Counted from the first letter of the stretch, positions 1 to 7,549 are shown. The stretch is 26,760 nt of DNA from Streptococcus sp. (GCF_030825805.1 NZ_JAPJPF010000023.1:1-26760), one strand, 5' to 3'. Program-made: numbers and translations. The notes: generated by a model not told the origin, from the letters alone.

Positions 1-278
1 GTAATGATCGCAAATTTACGATCTGGATTTTCTCCCATGACGCGACTTGCTTGGTTAAATGGAGAACCACTCCAAAGGTCAGCCAAAACCAAGATTTCAT
101 CTTCTGCATCAAATGCGGCAACAGCAGCATTGAATTTAGCATAGAGATCATCTGGGCCTTCACTTGGCATGAACGTAACCACTTGAACTTTCTCTTGATC
201 CCCAAAGATCATCGAGCCGGATTGGTGGATTCCAGCTGCAAATTCACCGTGGCTAGCAATAATGATACCAATACTCAT
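1..278 (-). CDS. manL: PTS mannose-family EIIAB component (5' part only)
   Basis: This is the N-terminal 92 residues of the cytoplasmic EIIAB subunit of the mannose/glucose phosphotransferase system; the gene runs off the left edge. The protein opens [16 protein letters not shown], the start of an EIIA-Man domain, and His10 in ASHG is the residue phosphorylated by HPr in this family. The segment [13 protein letters not shown] is also typical of the EIIA-Man fold. The ATG is chosen because an AAGGAGG ribosome binding site (289-295 on the opposite strand) lies about 10 nt upstream. In streptococci this subunit works with membrane subunits EIIC and EIID (ManM, ManN), which would lie beyond the window, and also takes part in sugar signalling. 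A CcpA site sits in its promoter. Identification is very secure; exact substrate range cannot be read from the fragment. Confidence 0.93.
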   Translation of the reverse strand, partial: MSIGIIIASHGEFAAGIHQSGSMIFGDQEKVQVVTFMPSEGPDDLYAKFNAAVAAFDAEDEILVLADLWSGSPFNQASRVMGENPDRKFAII

Positions 279-341
279 TATTGACATTCCTCCTTATAAA
301 ATTTGTTTGACTTTCAGTTTAAGAAAACTTTAAGCTTCTTT

Positions 342-370
342 ATTATAAACCGTTTTCATATTTAAGTCAA
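342..370 (-). promoter_or_regulatory. manL promoter
   Basis: Reading the minus strand, a TTGACT -35 box (365-370) is followed after exactly 17 bases by a perfect TATAAT -10 box (342-347). Transcription would begin near 335 and leave a leader of about 57 nt before the manL start. This is one of the closest matches to the sigma-A consensus in the window. Confidence 0.8.
345..359 (-). promoter_or_regulatory. CcpA-binding cre site in the manL promoter
   Basis: The minus strand reads ATGAAAACGGTTTAT, which fits the cre consensus WTGNAANCGNWNNCW at every fixed position except the last C. It covers the spacer and most of the -10 box, a position where bound CcpA would block RNA polymerase. The site matches a consensus; binding is inferred. 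Confidence 0.65.
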
Positions 371-600
371 TTTTTCAGTACTAAATTAAAGGAAAAAGAA
401 GGTCTTTAATATATTAAATTGTTAATATTTATTTTTGGGTGCTAGCAGAGTTTTTCACTACTGAACTCGGAAGGCCTTTGGAAATCCTTGACAAAATGGG
501 AGTGAAGGGGATTCAGAGTTTCTAAAAAGAGTAGTAGTAGCTTCTAATAGGTAAAATAAAAATATAGCAACCCCTTGCAGGTCCTGTTTGTGAGAAACTA
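371..600. other. AT-rich gap with no recognisable gene
   Basis: Between the manL promoter and the terminator of the alcohol dehydrogenase gene I see no convincing reading frame, RNA gene or repeat. There is only a weak GAGTT/AACTC inverted pair near 438-457. It may be a remnant of degraded sequence. Confidence 0.5.
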
Positions 601-627
601 AAAAAGACCAGTCCATTTGGGCTGGTC
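601..627 (-). terminator. Intrinsic terminator of the alcohol dehydrogenase gene
   Basis: On the minus strand a 9-bp stem (GACCAGCCC pairing with the segment ending CTGGTC, one G-T wobble) with a 4-nt loop occupies 606-627. It is followed directly by five T residues (601-605). It lies 17 nt beyond the stop codon. Confidence 0.85.
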
Positions 628-643
628 TAATAGGTTGAGTTGA

Positions 644-1666
644 TTAGTTGGTGAAGTCAAGTACCATACGTCCTTGAATGGTTCCGGCTTCCATTTCGTC
701 AAAGACTTTGACAGCATCTTCTACTGGACGTTTTTGAACAACTGGAACGACCAAGCCTTCTGCTCCAAATTGGAAGGCTTCTTCCAAGTCTTTACGAGTT
801 CCTACAAGAGAACCGATGACTTGGATACCATCTAATACTGTTTTCACAATGCTGAGCTCCATCATTTCAGAAGGAAGTCCGACTGCAACAACGCGACCAC
901 CCGCACGAACTGAATCTACTGCTTGGTTGAAGGCTACTTTAGAAACGGCTGTTACGACAGCAGAGTGAGCTCCACCATTTGTTTTTTCTTTGATCAATCC
1001 TGGGACATCTTCGACTTCACGACCATTAATGACAAAGTCTGCCCCAACTTCTTTAGCCAATTCGAGTTTATCATTGTTGATATCAACAGCGATGACATGA
1101 GCGTTGAAGACTTTCTTGGCATATTGAACAGCTAAGTTACCCAAGCCACCAGCTCCATAGATAACGATCCATTGGCCTGGTTCAGCTTTGGCTTCTTTGA
1201 TAGCTTTGTAGGTTGTAACACCGGCACAGGTAATAGAAGAAGCTTGGGCTGGATCTAATCCCTCTGGTACTTTTACTGCGTAGTCTGCAGTTACGATACA
1301 TTGTTCAGCCATTCCTCCATCAACAGAGTAACCAGCATTTTTTACAGTACGGCAAAGAGTTTCGCGACCAGTTGTACAGTATTCACAAGTGCCACATCCT
1401 TCGAAGAACCAAGCAACACTGACACGGTCACCAACTTTTAAACTTGTCACATCTGGAGCAAGTTCTTTAACAATCCCGATTCCTTCGTGTCCAAGAACAC
1501 GGCCTGGAACTTTACCGAAGTCTCCGTGAGCAACGTGCAAGTCCGTGTGGCAGACACCACAGTATTCGATTTGAACAAGAGCTTCCCCTGTTTCTAATGG
1601 GCGCATCTCCTTGTTTGCAACAATTTCAACACCAGTACCTTCTGGATTTACAACAACAGCTTTCAT
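644..1666 (-). CDS. adhP: Zinc-dependent alcohol dehydrogenase
   Basis: A 340-residue medium-chain alcohol dehydrogenase that would interconvert alcohols such as ethanol and their aldehydes using NAD(H) in the cytoplasm. The catalytic zinc ligands are visible as Cys39 (GVCHTD), His60 (GHEG) and Cys147 (ITCAGVT); the structural zinc is held by Cys91, Cys94, Cys97 and Cys105. The Rossmann glycine motif GAGGLG is at 171-176. Length and motifs match the AdhP/yeast-ADH group. The frame stays open five codons further upstream, but a GAGGAGG ribosome binding site overlaps that stretch and is well placed for the ATG at 1664-1666 (MKAVVV), so the shorter start is used. The gene is a single transcription unit with its own promoter, cre site and terminator, which suggests catabolite control of fermentation end products. 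Confidence 0.93.
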   Translation of the reverse strand: MKAVVVNPEGTGVEIVANKEMRPLETGEALVQIEYCGVCHTDLHVAHGDFGKVPGRVLGHEGIGIVKELAPDVTSLKVGDRVSVAWFFEGCGTCEYCTTGRETLCRTVKNAGYSVDGGMAEQCIVTADYAVKVPEGLDPAQASSITCAGVTTYKAIKEAKAEPGQWIVIYGAGGLGNLAVQYAKKVFNAHVIAVDINNDKLELAKEVGADFVINGREVEDVPGLIKEKTNGGAHSAVVTAVSKVAFNQAVDSVRAGGRVVAVGLPSEMMELSIVKTVLDGIQVIGSLVGTRKDLEEAFQFGAEGLVVPVVQKRPVEDAVKVFDEMEAGTIQGRMVLDFTN

Positions 1667-1783
1667 AGTTTTCCTCCTCAAGAGCTTAGTTGAATTAGAG
1701 ACGGTAATAAAACGAGAAGTAACATCACTTGAATCATTATCGTATGAAACGAGCTAGGCTCCTTTTTTATTTTTGTTATGTTA

Positions 1784-1812
1784 ATTTTATCACAAACTCC
1801 ATCAGTTAGCAA
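1784..1812 (-). promoter_or_regulatory. Alcohol dehydrogenase promoter (extended -10)
   Basis: On the minus strand TTGCTA (1807-1812) is followed after 17 bases by TAAAAT (1784-1789), itself preceded by TGA (extended -10). Transcription would start near 1777, giving a leader of about 110 nt before the adhP ATG. Confidence 0.7.
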
Positions 1813-1822
1813 GCGTTTACAT
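1808..1822 (-). promoter_or_regulatory. CcpA-binding cre site at the alcohol dehydrogenase promoter
   Basis: The minus strand reads ATGTAAACGCTTGCT, which fits WTGNAANCGNWNNCW at every fixed position. It overlaps the -35 box, so CcpA would be expected to repress. Function is inferred from the consensus and position. Confidence 0.75.
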
Positions 1823-1905
1823 AGAAAAATTTTCTGAAAATAAACTTAACTGGTTAAATTATTTTCAGAAAAAGTCCCTATAAAGTTTCGTATGTTTGAG
1901 AAAAC

Positions 1906-1945
1906 AAAAAAGCTTGAATCCTTTCTTGTAAAAGGTGATTCAAGC
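1906..1945 (-). terminator. Intrinsic terminator of the Cof-family phosphatase gene
   Basis: GCTTGAATC and GATTCAAGC (1912-1920 and 1937-1945) form a 9-bp stem, extended inward by CTTT/AAAG. On the minus strand it is followed by six T residues (1906-1911). It begins 12 nt after the stop codon. Confidence 0.85.
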
Positions 1946-1957
1946 GATTCACTTTAT

Positions 1958-2770
1958 TTATAGGAAGAGTTTTTCTAGTTGACGAGCAACGCCGTCCTGA
2001 TCATTTGTATACTCGGTTTGTTTATCGGCATAGGGGAGGAGGACAGGATTGGCGTTTTTCATTGCATAACCAGTTCCTGCGAAAGCCAACATGTCTGTAT
2101 CGTTTTGTTCGTCTCCAAAGGCAATCAGATCTTTCCGATTAAGTCCGTAAGTCTCGAGGAGATAGTTGAGGGCAAAGGCCTTATTGACGCCTTTTGGAGC
2201 ACATTCAAGAATGTTGAGGGGACCACCCCAGCTATTGATTTCTAGATCGTGATGGTAGTAATCACGCATTTCTTCGGCTAAAGCATACTTATCTTCAGCG
2301 CGTGTTTGAAAGAGGATGGCGTTTGGGTTTTCGGTAACTTTACGGGCTTCGAATTTTGTTTTGGAGGAGATTTTTGAAACCCCAAATAAGGCGGGATCAA
2401 TCGTATGGTGGTAGGTATGGGTGACATAAAACTTATTTCGGTACTCTCCTGCAATAAAGTCCGCCTGGATGTCATTTTCTCTCTCGACCATATCGAGGAG
2501 GTATTTTTTATCAAGGGTCATGGATAGTTCTTTCGACCATTTTTTATTTGGAATATGAGTGAGAGCGCCGTTAAAGTTAATCATGGGACTTTCCAATCCC
2601 AATTCCTTATAGATGTGATCTGCCATTCGATAGGGACGCCCAGTTGTAATAATGACCTGGTGGCCTTGTTCACTGACTTTCTGGATGGTTTCAATCGTAT
2701 AGGATGATAATTTGCTCTCAGAATTTAATAAGGTGCCATCTAAATCGACAGCAATTAGTTTTTTATTCAT
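1958..2770 (-). CDS. Cof-type HAD-superfamily sugar/nucleotide phosphatase
   Basis: A 270-residue cytoplasmic phosphatase of the Cof/HAD-IIB family, members of which hydrolyse small phosphorylated sugars, flavins or cofactors. HAD motif I is DLDGTLL with nucleophile Asp9 and general acid Asp11, motif II is the TTGRP stretch (42-46), motif III Lys193 (APKG) and motif IV GDEQND with Asp220 and Asp224. The cap domain lies between residues about 85 and 185, as in type IIB members. An AAAGGA ribosome binding site is 9 nt before the ATG. The actual substrate cannot be inferred from sequence. It has its own promoter and terminator, so it is probably monocistronic. Confidence 0.9.
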   Translation of the reverse strand: MNKKLIAVDLDGTLLNSESKLSSYTIETIQKVSEQGHQVIITTGRPYRMADHIYKELGLESPMINFNGALTHIPNKKWSKELSMTLDKKYLLDMVERENDIQADFIAGEYRNKFYVTHTYHHTIDPALFGVSKISSKTKFEARKVTENPNAILFQTRAEDKYALAEEMRDYYHHDLEINSWGGPLNILECAPKGVNKAFALNYLLETYGLNRKDLIAFGDEQNDTDMLAFAGTGYAMKNANPVLLPYADKQTEYTNDQDGVARQLEKLFL

Positions 2771-2852
2771 AGGAAGAATCCTTTCATTTGTATGGTTTTT
2801 CGAACTCTAAATAAGGAGTATAGAAGTGCCATATTTTAAGAAGAATGCTACC

Positions 2853-2881
2853 ATTATACCAGATAAATAGGAAAATTTCAG
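2853..2881 (-). promoter_or_regulatory. Promoter of the Cof-family phosphatase gene
   Basis: The minus strand carries an extended -10 TGGTATAAT (2853-2861) with a moderate -35 CTGAAA (2876-2881) at 17-bp spacing. The predicted start near 2846 leaves a leader of about 75 nt. Confidence 0.65.
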
Positions 2882-2931
2882 TCTTTCGAATGGTAAATAA
2901 TGTGGCAGAAAAGATTGTTCAGATGAATCTC

Positions 2932-2960
2932 TTGTAAAAGTGAATGATATTTGATAAGAT
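2932..2960 (+). promoter_or_regulatory. Promoter of the purine permease gene
   Basis: TTGTAA (2932-2937) and TAAGAT (2955-2960) are separated by 17 bases, with TGA just before the -10 box. The predicted start is near 2967, leaving a leader of about 57 nt. Confidence 0.6.
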
Positions 2961-3023
2961 ATTAGTATTGTTCGTGATTGAGTCGCGAGCAGATTTATTT
3001 TTTTTAAGGAGTTTATTAGAAAA

Positions 3024-4445
3024 ATGGATAAGTTTTTTAAACTATCTGAACACGGAACGACGGTTCGTACAGAGGTATTAGCTGGTTTAACGACCTTCTT
3101 TGCCATGTCTTATATCTTATTTGTAAACCCTCAAATGCTCTCCCAAACAGGAATGCCTGCTCAAGGAGTATTTCTAGCAACCATTATTGGGTCAGTCGTC
3201 GGGACTCTCATGATGGCTTTCTACGCGAATCTGCCTTATGCCCAAGCACCAGGAATGGGCTTGAATGCCTTCTTTACCTTTACAGTGGTATTTGGGATGG
3301 GCTATTCTTGGAAAGAAGCCTTGGGAATGGTCTTTATTTGCGGACTAATTTCATTGGTTATCACATTAACCAATGTTCGGAAAATGATTATTGAGTCCAT
3401 TCCAAATGCTTTGCGTTCAGCTATTTCAGCTGGTATCGGAATTTTCTTGGCCTATGTTGGAATTAAAAATGCTGGCTTGTTGAAGTTTTCGATTGATCCG
3501 CATACCTATACGGTGGCAGGAGAAGGGGCTGACAAAGCGAATGCAGCGATTACAGCAAATTCTGCAGCGGTCCCAGGACTTGTTAGTTTCAATAGTCCGA
3601 CAGTCCTCCTTGCCTTGGCTGGCTTAGCCATTACTGTTTTCTTTGTCATCAAGGGCATTAAAGGAGGAATTATCCTTTCTATCCTTACGACAACAATCCT
3701 CGGTATTGTGTTTGGAATTGTTGATCTTTCAACGATTGACTTTGGTAGTACCCATCTTGGAGCAGCTGTCAATGATCTTGGCAAAATTTTTGGAGCTGCA
3801 CTTGGTTCAGAAGGATTAGGTTCTTTGATTACCAATACTTCTCGTCTTCCTGAAACCTTGATGGCCATCTTGGCATTCTCCTTGACAGATATCTTTGATA
3901 CGATTGGTACCTTGATTGGAACTGGTGAAAAAGTTGGTATTGTTGCCACAAATGGTGAAAATCATCAATCCGCTAAATTGGATAAAGCCCTTTATTCAGA
4001 CCTTGTAGCGACATCTGTTGGTGCTATTGCAGGTACTTCGAATGTGACGACTTATGTTGAGTCAGCTGCGGGAATTGGAGCTGGTGGACGGACTGGTTTG
4101 ACAGCCCTTGTAGTAGCCATCTGTTTCACAGTGTCAAGTATTTTTAGTCCCCTTCTTGCTATTGTACCGACAGCAGCGACAGCACCGATTTTGATCATCG
4201 TTGGGATCATGATGTTGAGTAGCTTGAAAAACATCCATTGGGATGATATGGCAGAAGCTGTACCAGCCTTCTTCACCTCTATCTTTATGGGGTTCAGCTA
4301 TTCCATCACAAATGGGATTGCAGCAGGTTTTATTACCTATACAGTAACCAAACTGGTCAAAGGTGAAGCCAAAGAAGTTCACAGTATGATTTGGATTTTA
4401 GATGCCTTGTTTATTCTGAACTTTATCAGTATGGCCTTGCACTAG
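3024..4445 (+). CDS. pbuG: NCS2-family (AzgA-like) guanine/hypoxanthine permease
   Basis: A 473-residue integral membrane transporter of the nucleobase-cation symporter 2 family, AzgA/PbuG branch, importing guanine, hypoxanthine or related purines for salvage. Many hydrophobic helices run through the protein from FAMSYILFVNPQML (about residue 28) onward. The family hallmark TTYVESAAGIGAGGRTGL is at about 342-359, with Glu346 in the expected substrate-site position, and SLTDIFDTIGTLIGTGEK precedes it. AAGGAG (3006-3011) lies 12 nt before the ATG. The gene is monocistronic, with a promoter before it and a perfect-stem terminator after it. Assignment to the AzgA-type subfamily is firm; exact purine specificity is inferred. 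Confidence 0.9.
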   Translation: MDKFFKLSEHGTTVRTEVLAGLTTFFAMSYILFVNPQMLSQTGMPAQGVFLATIIGSVVGTLMMAFYANLPYAQAPGMGLNAFFTFTVVFGMGYSWKEALGMVFICGLISLVITLTNVRKMIIESIPNALRSAISAGIGIFLAYVGIKNAGLLKFSIDPHTYTVAGEGADKANAAITANSAAVPGLVSFNSPTVLLALAGLAITVFFVIKGIKGGIILSILTTTILGIVFGIVDLSTIDFGSTHLGAAVNDLGKIFGAALGSEGLGSLITNTSRLPETLMAILAFSLTDIFDTIGTLIGTGEKVGIVATNGENHQSAKLDKALYSDLVATSVGAIAGTSNVTTYVESAAGIGAGGRTGLTALVVAICFTVSSIFSPLLAIVPTAATAPILIIVGIMMLSSLKNIHWDDMAEAVPAFFTSIFMGFSYSITNGIAAGFITYTVTKLVKGEAKEVHSMIWILDALFILNFISMALH

Positions 4446-4460
4446 AATGAACATAGAAGA

Positions 4461-4488
4461 AAGCTTGGACAAATCGTCCAAGCTTTTT
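4461..4488 (+). terminator. Intrinsic terminator of the purine permease gene
   Basis: AAGCTTGGAC and GTCCAAGCTT form a perfect 10-bp stem with a 5-nt loop, followed by a short T run. It lies 15 nt after the stop codon. Confidence 0.88.
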
Positions 4489-4550
4489 GATTGTCTCAGG
4501 TGAGGCCGAAGGTGATCGACTAAAAATAGTGGGCAAGAATCAATTATTTT

Positions 4551-4559
4551 TGGTATAAT
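4551..4559 (+). promoter_or_regulatory. Extended -10 promoter of the tsaE operon
   Basis: TGG followed by a perfect TATAAT (4554-4559), with no convincing -35 box at the right distance. The last T is six bases before the A of the tsaE ATG at 4566, so standard spacing places the transcript start at or next to the start codon. Confidence 0.7.
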
Positions 4560-4565
4560 GGAGCA

Positions 4566-5015
4566 ATGAAAAGTCAAAATGAACAAGAGTTGATTGCACT
4601 TGGAAAACAGTTGGGTCAACAGTTAGAAAAACAGGATGTCGTGATTCTGACAGGGGATCTGGGGGCTGGGAAAACAACCTTTACAAAAGGCCTAGCTCAA
4701 GGGTTGGATATTCGTCAGATGATTAAAAGTCCCACTTATACCATTGTGAGAGAATATGAAGGTCGCTTGCCTTTGTATCACCTGGATGTCTATCGTATAG
4801 GGGACGATCCAGATTCGATTGATTTGGATGACTTTTTGTTTGGTGAAGGGGTTACCGTCATTGAGTGGGGAGAGTTGCTAGAGACCAGTCTTCCTGCTGG
4901 ATATTTAAAGGTTGAATTGCTCAAGGATGGTGACGGACGCGAGATACGCTTGTCAGCTGTCGGGGAACGTGCAGAACAATTAAGGGAGTCATTTCTGACT
5001 TCTGTAGGAGCTTGA
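4566..5015 (+). CDS. tsaE: tRNA threonylcarbamoyladenosine biosynthesis ATPase TsaE
   Basis: A 149-residue P-loop ATPase (YjeE family) that acts with TsaB and TsaD in making the t6A modification next to the anticodon of ANN-decoding tRNAs. The Walker A motif GDLGAGKTT is at residues 30-38, followed by SPTYTIVREYEG (55-66) and the conserved HLDVYR and VIEWGE segments. Length is normal for the family. No usable Shine-Dalgarno precedes the ATG: GGAG ends only 2 nt away, while a perfect -10 hexamer ends 6 nt away, so the mRNA may be leaderless. It is the first gene of a tsaE-acetyltransferase-lytR operon; the acetyltransferase follows after 2 nt. Confidence 0.93.
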   Translation: MKSQNEQELIALGKQLGQQLEKQDVVILTGDLGAGKTTFTKGLAQGLDIRQMIKSPTYTIVREYEGRLPLYHLDVYRIGDDPDSIDLDDFLFGEGVTVIEWGELLETSLPAGYLKVELLKDGDGREIRLSAVGERAEQLRESFLTSVGA

Positions 5016-5017
5016 AG

Positions 5018-5551
5018 ATGGAACAGGTACTAGATCTCTTTTTGAAAGAGGCTGAAGTGTCGGATGCACAGTCTTTACTCGACTTTTTTAAAGATGTAGC
5101 GACTGAATCTGATTTTACGACCTTATCTTCAGAAGGACTTGGGATGACCAAGCAAGAGTTGGAAATGTATGCAAAAAAACAAGCACAAACAGACAATCAA
5201 TTATGTCTTTTGTTATACTTGGGTGAGGATCTAGTAGGTGTCTTAAATATTGTCGCGGATCAAAACAAGGCTTTGCGTCATATTGGAGATCTCTTTATTG
5301 TTATTCGGAAGGCATACTGGAATAAAGGCTTAGGTCGCCTTCTTCTAGAAGAAGGAATCGCATGGGCAGAAGGGACCAACCTCCTTCGGAAGTTAGAACT
5401 CAGTGTCCAAGTTCGAAATGAACGGGCTATCCATCTTTATCAAACGCTAGGATTTGAAATTGAAGGCCTCCGAAAGAGAGGCGTATACAAGGAAGGGGAA
5501 TATCTGGATGTTTACCTAATGGGCAAACTGATAGATGGACAGAATCAATGA
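5018..5551 (+). CDS. GNAT-family N-acetyltransferase
   Basis: A 177-residue acetyltransferase of the GNAT fold, which would transfer acetyl from acetyl-CoA to an amine. The acetyl-CoA pyrophosphate-binding loop is the WNKGLGRLL stretch (101-109), and the C-terminal VQVRNERAIHLYQTLGFEIEG (131-150) is the characteristic strand-helix-strand with Asn134 and Tyr141. It resembles the RimJ/RimI-like branch, but the substrate (protein N-terminus, antibiotic, polyamine or other) is not evident. A TTG start six bases upstream is possible, but TAGGAG (5005-5010) is ideally spaced for the ATG at 5018. The gene lies 2 nt after tsaE, and its stop overlaps the lytR start (ATGA), so translation is probably coupled. 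Confidence 0.87.
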   Translation: MEQVLDLFLKEAEVSDAQSLLDFFKDVATESDFTTLSSEGLGMTKQELEMYAKKQAQTDNQLCLLLYLGEDLVGVLNIVADQNKALRHIGDLFIVIRKAYWNKGLGRLLLEEGIAWAEGTNLLRKLELSVQVRNERAIHLYQTLGFEIEGLRKRGVYKEGEYLDVYLMGKLIDGQNQ

Positions 5552-6717
5552 TTAAAAAAATTCTATTAATGTTTTTTAGTTTGTTAGCAGTAACGACGAT
5601 TGGGATTGGGGCGTACGGGCTGACCATCCTTAATCAGTCGACAAATGCGTTGAGTAAGACCTATAAAGGAATCGGCGGTGAAAACAATGTCATTGCAGAA
5701 AACAAACCAATGACCATCTTGCTCATGGGGGTCGATACTGGATCAGGCTCACGAGAGGATCAGTGGGTAGGAAACAGTGATACCATGATCCTGGTGACGG
5801 TGAATCCACAAACGAGTGAGACAACGATTATGAGTTTGGAACGGGATATCTTAACCAATATTACGCAGGATGGAGAAACGGTTCAAGCTAAGCTGAACGC
5901 AGCTTATGCTCAAGGTGGGGCCGAGTTGGCCATTGAAACCATCCAAGATTTGATGAATATTCATATTGACCGTTATGCGATGATTAATATGAAAGGCCTA
6001 GTCCAACTGGTTGATAAGGTCGGCGGAATAACGGTAAACAATCCATTTGATTTCGATATTTCGATTGAAGAAAATGAACCGGAGTATACAGCTAAAATTC
6101 CACCTGGTCGTCAAGAAATTGACGGAGAACAAGCGTTAGTATACTCACGGATGCGTTATCAAGATCCAGAAGGAGACTATGGTCGTCAAAAACGTCAACG
6201 AGAAGTCATCGAAAAGATCATCAAGAAAATATTGACTTTGGATGGTCTGAGCAATTATCAAGGAATTATTGAAGCGGTTAGTGATAATATGCAGACCAAT
6301 ATCTCCTTGGATACGGATAGTTTGATGCAGTTGATGGGCTATCGAGATGCCTTGAAGAACATTCGTATGGAACAGTTGAAAGGTGAAGATGCTACCCTTG
6401 CCGATGGCGGAAGTTACCAAATTGTTACTTCAGAACACCTGTTGAAGATGCAGAATATACTGCGTAAAAGTCTTGGTTTATCGCCTTTGCGCAAGCTTAA
6501 AACGAGTGCTGTTTTATTAGATGGAGACGAAGCTAGTGGAACTGTTTCATCAGAAAGTGGTGAAGCTTCAGTAGAATCGAGCCAGGATACTGGTGGAGGA
6601 TATTATGAACCTTCCTATGTTCCAGAAACTACTGTAAGCTCAGAAGCAATTACACAATACCAACCGGCAGTGACTCCTTCTACGGATACAACAGTAGCTG
6701 GTGATGGAGGAAACTAA
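5548..6717 (+). CDS. lytR: LCP (LytR-CpsA-Psr) family cell-wall glycopolymer ligase
   Basis: A 389-residue membrane protein with one N-terminal transmembrane helix (about residues 4-26) and an extracytoplasmic LCP domain. Family members transfer lipid-linked teichoic acids or capsule onto peptidoglycan. The domain begins at TILLMGVDTGSG (56-67); Asp63, Asp78, Arg99 and Asp100 match the conserved acidic/arginine residues that bind the polyprenyl pyrophosphate, and YSRMRYQDPEGDYGRQKRQ supplies the conserved arginine cluster. Residues about 330-389 form a Ser/Thr/Glu/Gly-rich tail of the kind that extends into the wall. The ATG overlaps the preceding stop (ATGA). Older annotation as a transcriptional attenuator LytR reflects the name only; there is no DNA-binding domain. 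A strong terminator follows. Confidence 0.9.
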   Translation: MIKKILLMFFSLLAVTTIGIGAYGLTILNQSTNALSKTYKGIGGENNVIAENKPMTILLMGVDTGSGSREDQWVGNSDTMILVTVNPQTSETTIMSLERDILTNITQDGETVQAKLNAAYAQGGAELAIETIQDLMNIHIDRYAMINMKGLVQLVDKVGGITVNNPFDFDISIEENEPEYTAKIPPGRQEIDGEQALVYSRMRYQDPEGDYGRQKRQREVIEKIIKKILTLDGLSNYQGIIEAVSDNMQTNISLDTDSLMQLMGYRDALKNIRMEQLKGEDATLADGGSYQIVTSEHLLKMQNILRKSLGLSPLRKLKTSAVLLDGDEASGTVSSESGEASVESSQDTGGGYYEPSYVPETTVSSEAITQYQPAVTPSTDTTVAGDGGN

Positions 6718-6737
6718 ATCATTTCTCTTCTAAAAAT

Positions 6738-6773
6738 AAAAAGGTTTTGAGACGACTGTCTCAAAACCTTTTT
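6738..6773. terminator. Bidirectional terminator between lytR and the convergent operon
   Basis: GGTTTTGAGAC and GTCTCAAAACC (6743-6753, 6758-6768) form a perfect 11-bp stem with a GACT loop, flanked by A5 on the left and T6 on the right. Each strand therefore ends in a T run, which suits the convergent genes on either side. Confidence 0.88.
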
Positions 6774-6776
6774 TGC

Positions 6777-7070
6777 TTATTCGTGATTTGATTTCTCAGA
6801 CCAAATAGTTTGGATTTGTTCTACAGAAGCATTGGCTTGCTGAGAGAAGACCCTTGCTTTATAGGAAAAGTCTTCCAGTAATTGATTTAAAAGGACTCTT
6901 TGATCTTGGATGATTTCAATATTTTTTTTGATGTTAGAAAGGTTTGATTGGATTCCTTCGGTTAGTTGTTTGGTTTCACTGAATTCATTTTTCAGAGGTT
7001 CGCGATTTTTAACAAGCTGATAGCTGATGGTTGCTCCAGTCGCAAACCAAAATAGATCTCTTAATTTCAT
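6777..7070 (-). CDS. Small membrane-anchored coiled-coil protein, function unknown
   Basis: A 97-residue protein that I do not assign to a characterised function. The N-terminus (LFWFATGATISYQLV, about residues 6-20) looks like one short membrane helix with small residues, and the rest (about 25-90) is polar and heptad-like, consistent with a coiled coil. This layout resembles YtxH-type small proteins of Firmicutes, but the match is only architectural. AAGGAG lies 8 nt before the ATG. It is the second gene of an operon, 13 nt after the HIT-family gene, and ends at the shared bidirectional terminator. The conserved-looking frame, good ribosome binding site and operon position support it being real. 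Confidence 0.78.
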   Translation of the reverse strand: MKLRDLFWFATGATISYQLVKNREPLKNEFSETKQLTEGIQSNLSNIKKNIEIIQDQRVLLNQLLEDFSYKARVFSQQANASVEQIQTIWSEKSNHE

Positions 7071-7083
7071 AGTAAGCTCCTTT

Positions 7084-7497
7084 TTAATGGTTTGAGATAT
7101 CCTTGGCTAATTGGACAAGGTGATTAAAATCGGGTTCATGGGCAATGAAATCAATCTTTAAGTCGTCATCTTGAGAGTAGCGTGGAAGAATATGGACATG
7201 GGTATGGAAGACAGATTGTCCTGCGATTTCTTCCATATTACTAATGATATTCATCCCTTGAGGTTGCGTAGCACTTTCAACTTTTTTGGTGACTGTTGAA
7301 ACGACGTTAAAGAGATCAGCCGTTTCATCTGGTGTCATTTCCAACAGATTGCGGGCATGTTTTTTTGGAATCACAAGGGTATGGCCTGGAGTGACCTGAG
7401 AGATATCTAAAAAAGCAAGAAAATGGTCATCTTCGTAGACCTTAGAAGCAGGAATGTCTCCAGAAACAATCTTACAAAAAATACAATCCGAAACCAT
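7084..7497 (-). CDS. hit: HIT-family nucleotide hydrolase/transferase
   Basis: A 137-residue histidine-triad protein of the Hint/HinT group; members hydrolyse AMP-linked phosphoramidates and related adenylated compounds in the cytoplasm. The triad is FHTHVHILP with His98, His100 (nucleophile) and His102. The N-terminal CIFCKI (Cys5, Cys8) and His47 match the zinc-binding positions seen in Firmicute HIT proteins. GAGG is 7 nt before the ATG. It is divergent from ecsA across a 67-bp gap whose promoters overlap, and it is followed by the small coiled-coil protein. Confidence 0.92.
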   Translation of the reverse strand: MVSDCIFCKIVSGDIPASKVYEDDHFLAFLDISQVTPGHTLVIPKKHARNLLEMTPDETADLFNVVSTVTKKVESATQPQGMNIISNMEEIAGQSVFHTHVHILPRYSQDDDLKIDFIAHEPDFNHLVQLAKDISNH

Positions 7498-7523
7498 AAA
7501 TATACCTCAATTTAGCTAGATTT

Positions 7524-7532
7524 TGTTATAAT
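7524..7532 (+). promoter_or_regulatory. Extended -10 promoter of ecsA
   Basis: TGT followed by TATAAT (7527-7532). The predicted start near 7539 leaves a 26-nt leader before ecsA. No good -35 box is seen. Confidence 0.6.
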
Positions 7533-7540
7533 ATAAGAAC

Positions 7541-7549
7541 ATTATACCA
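7541..7549 (-). promoter_or_regulatory. Extended -10 promoter of the HIT gene
   Basis: The minus strand reads TGGTATAAT. The predicted start near 7534 leaves a leader of about 37 nt before the HIT gene. This -10 lies within the transcribed leader of ecsA, so the two promoters occupy the same DNA. Confidence 0.6.

Noticed and set aside
2961..3023. Purine riboswitch before the purine permease gene.
   Set aside because: The predicted leader is only about 57 nt and shows none of the three-way-junction arms a purine riboswitch needs.
3506..3949. 147-residue minus-strand frame opposite the purine permease.
   Set aside because: It is antisense to a clear membrane transporter gene, has no start signals, and its composition mirrors the hydrophobic codons on the other strand.
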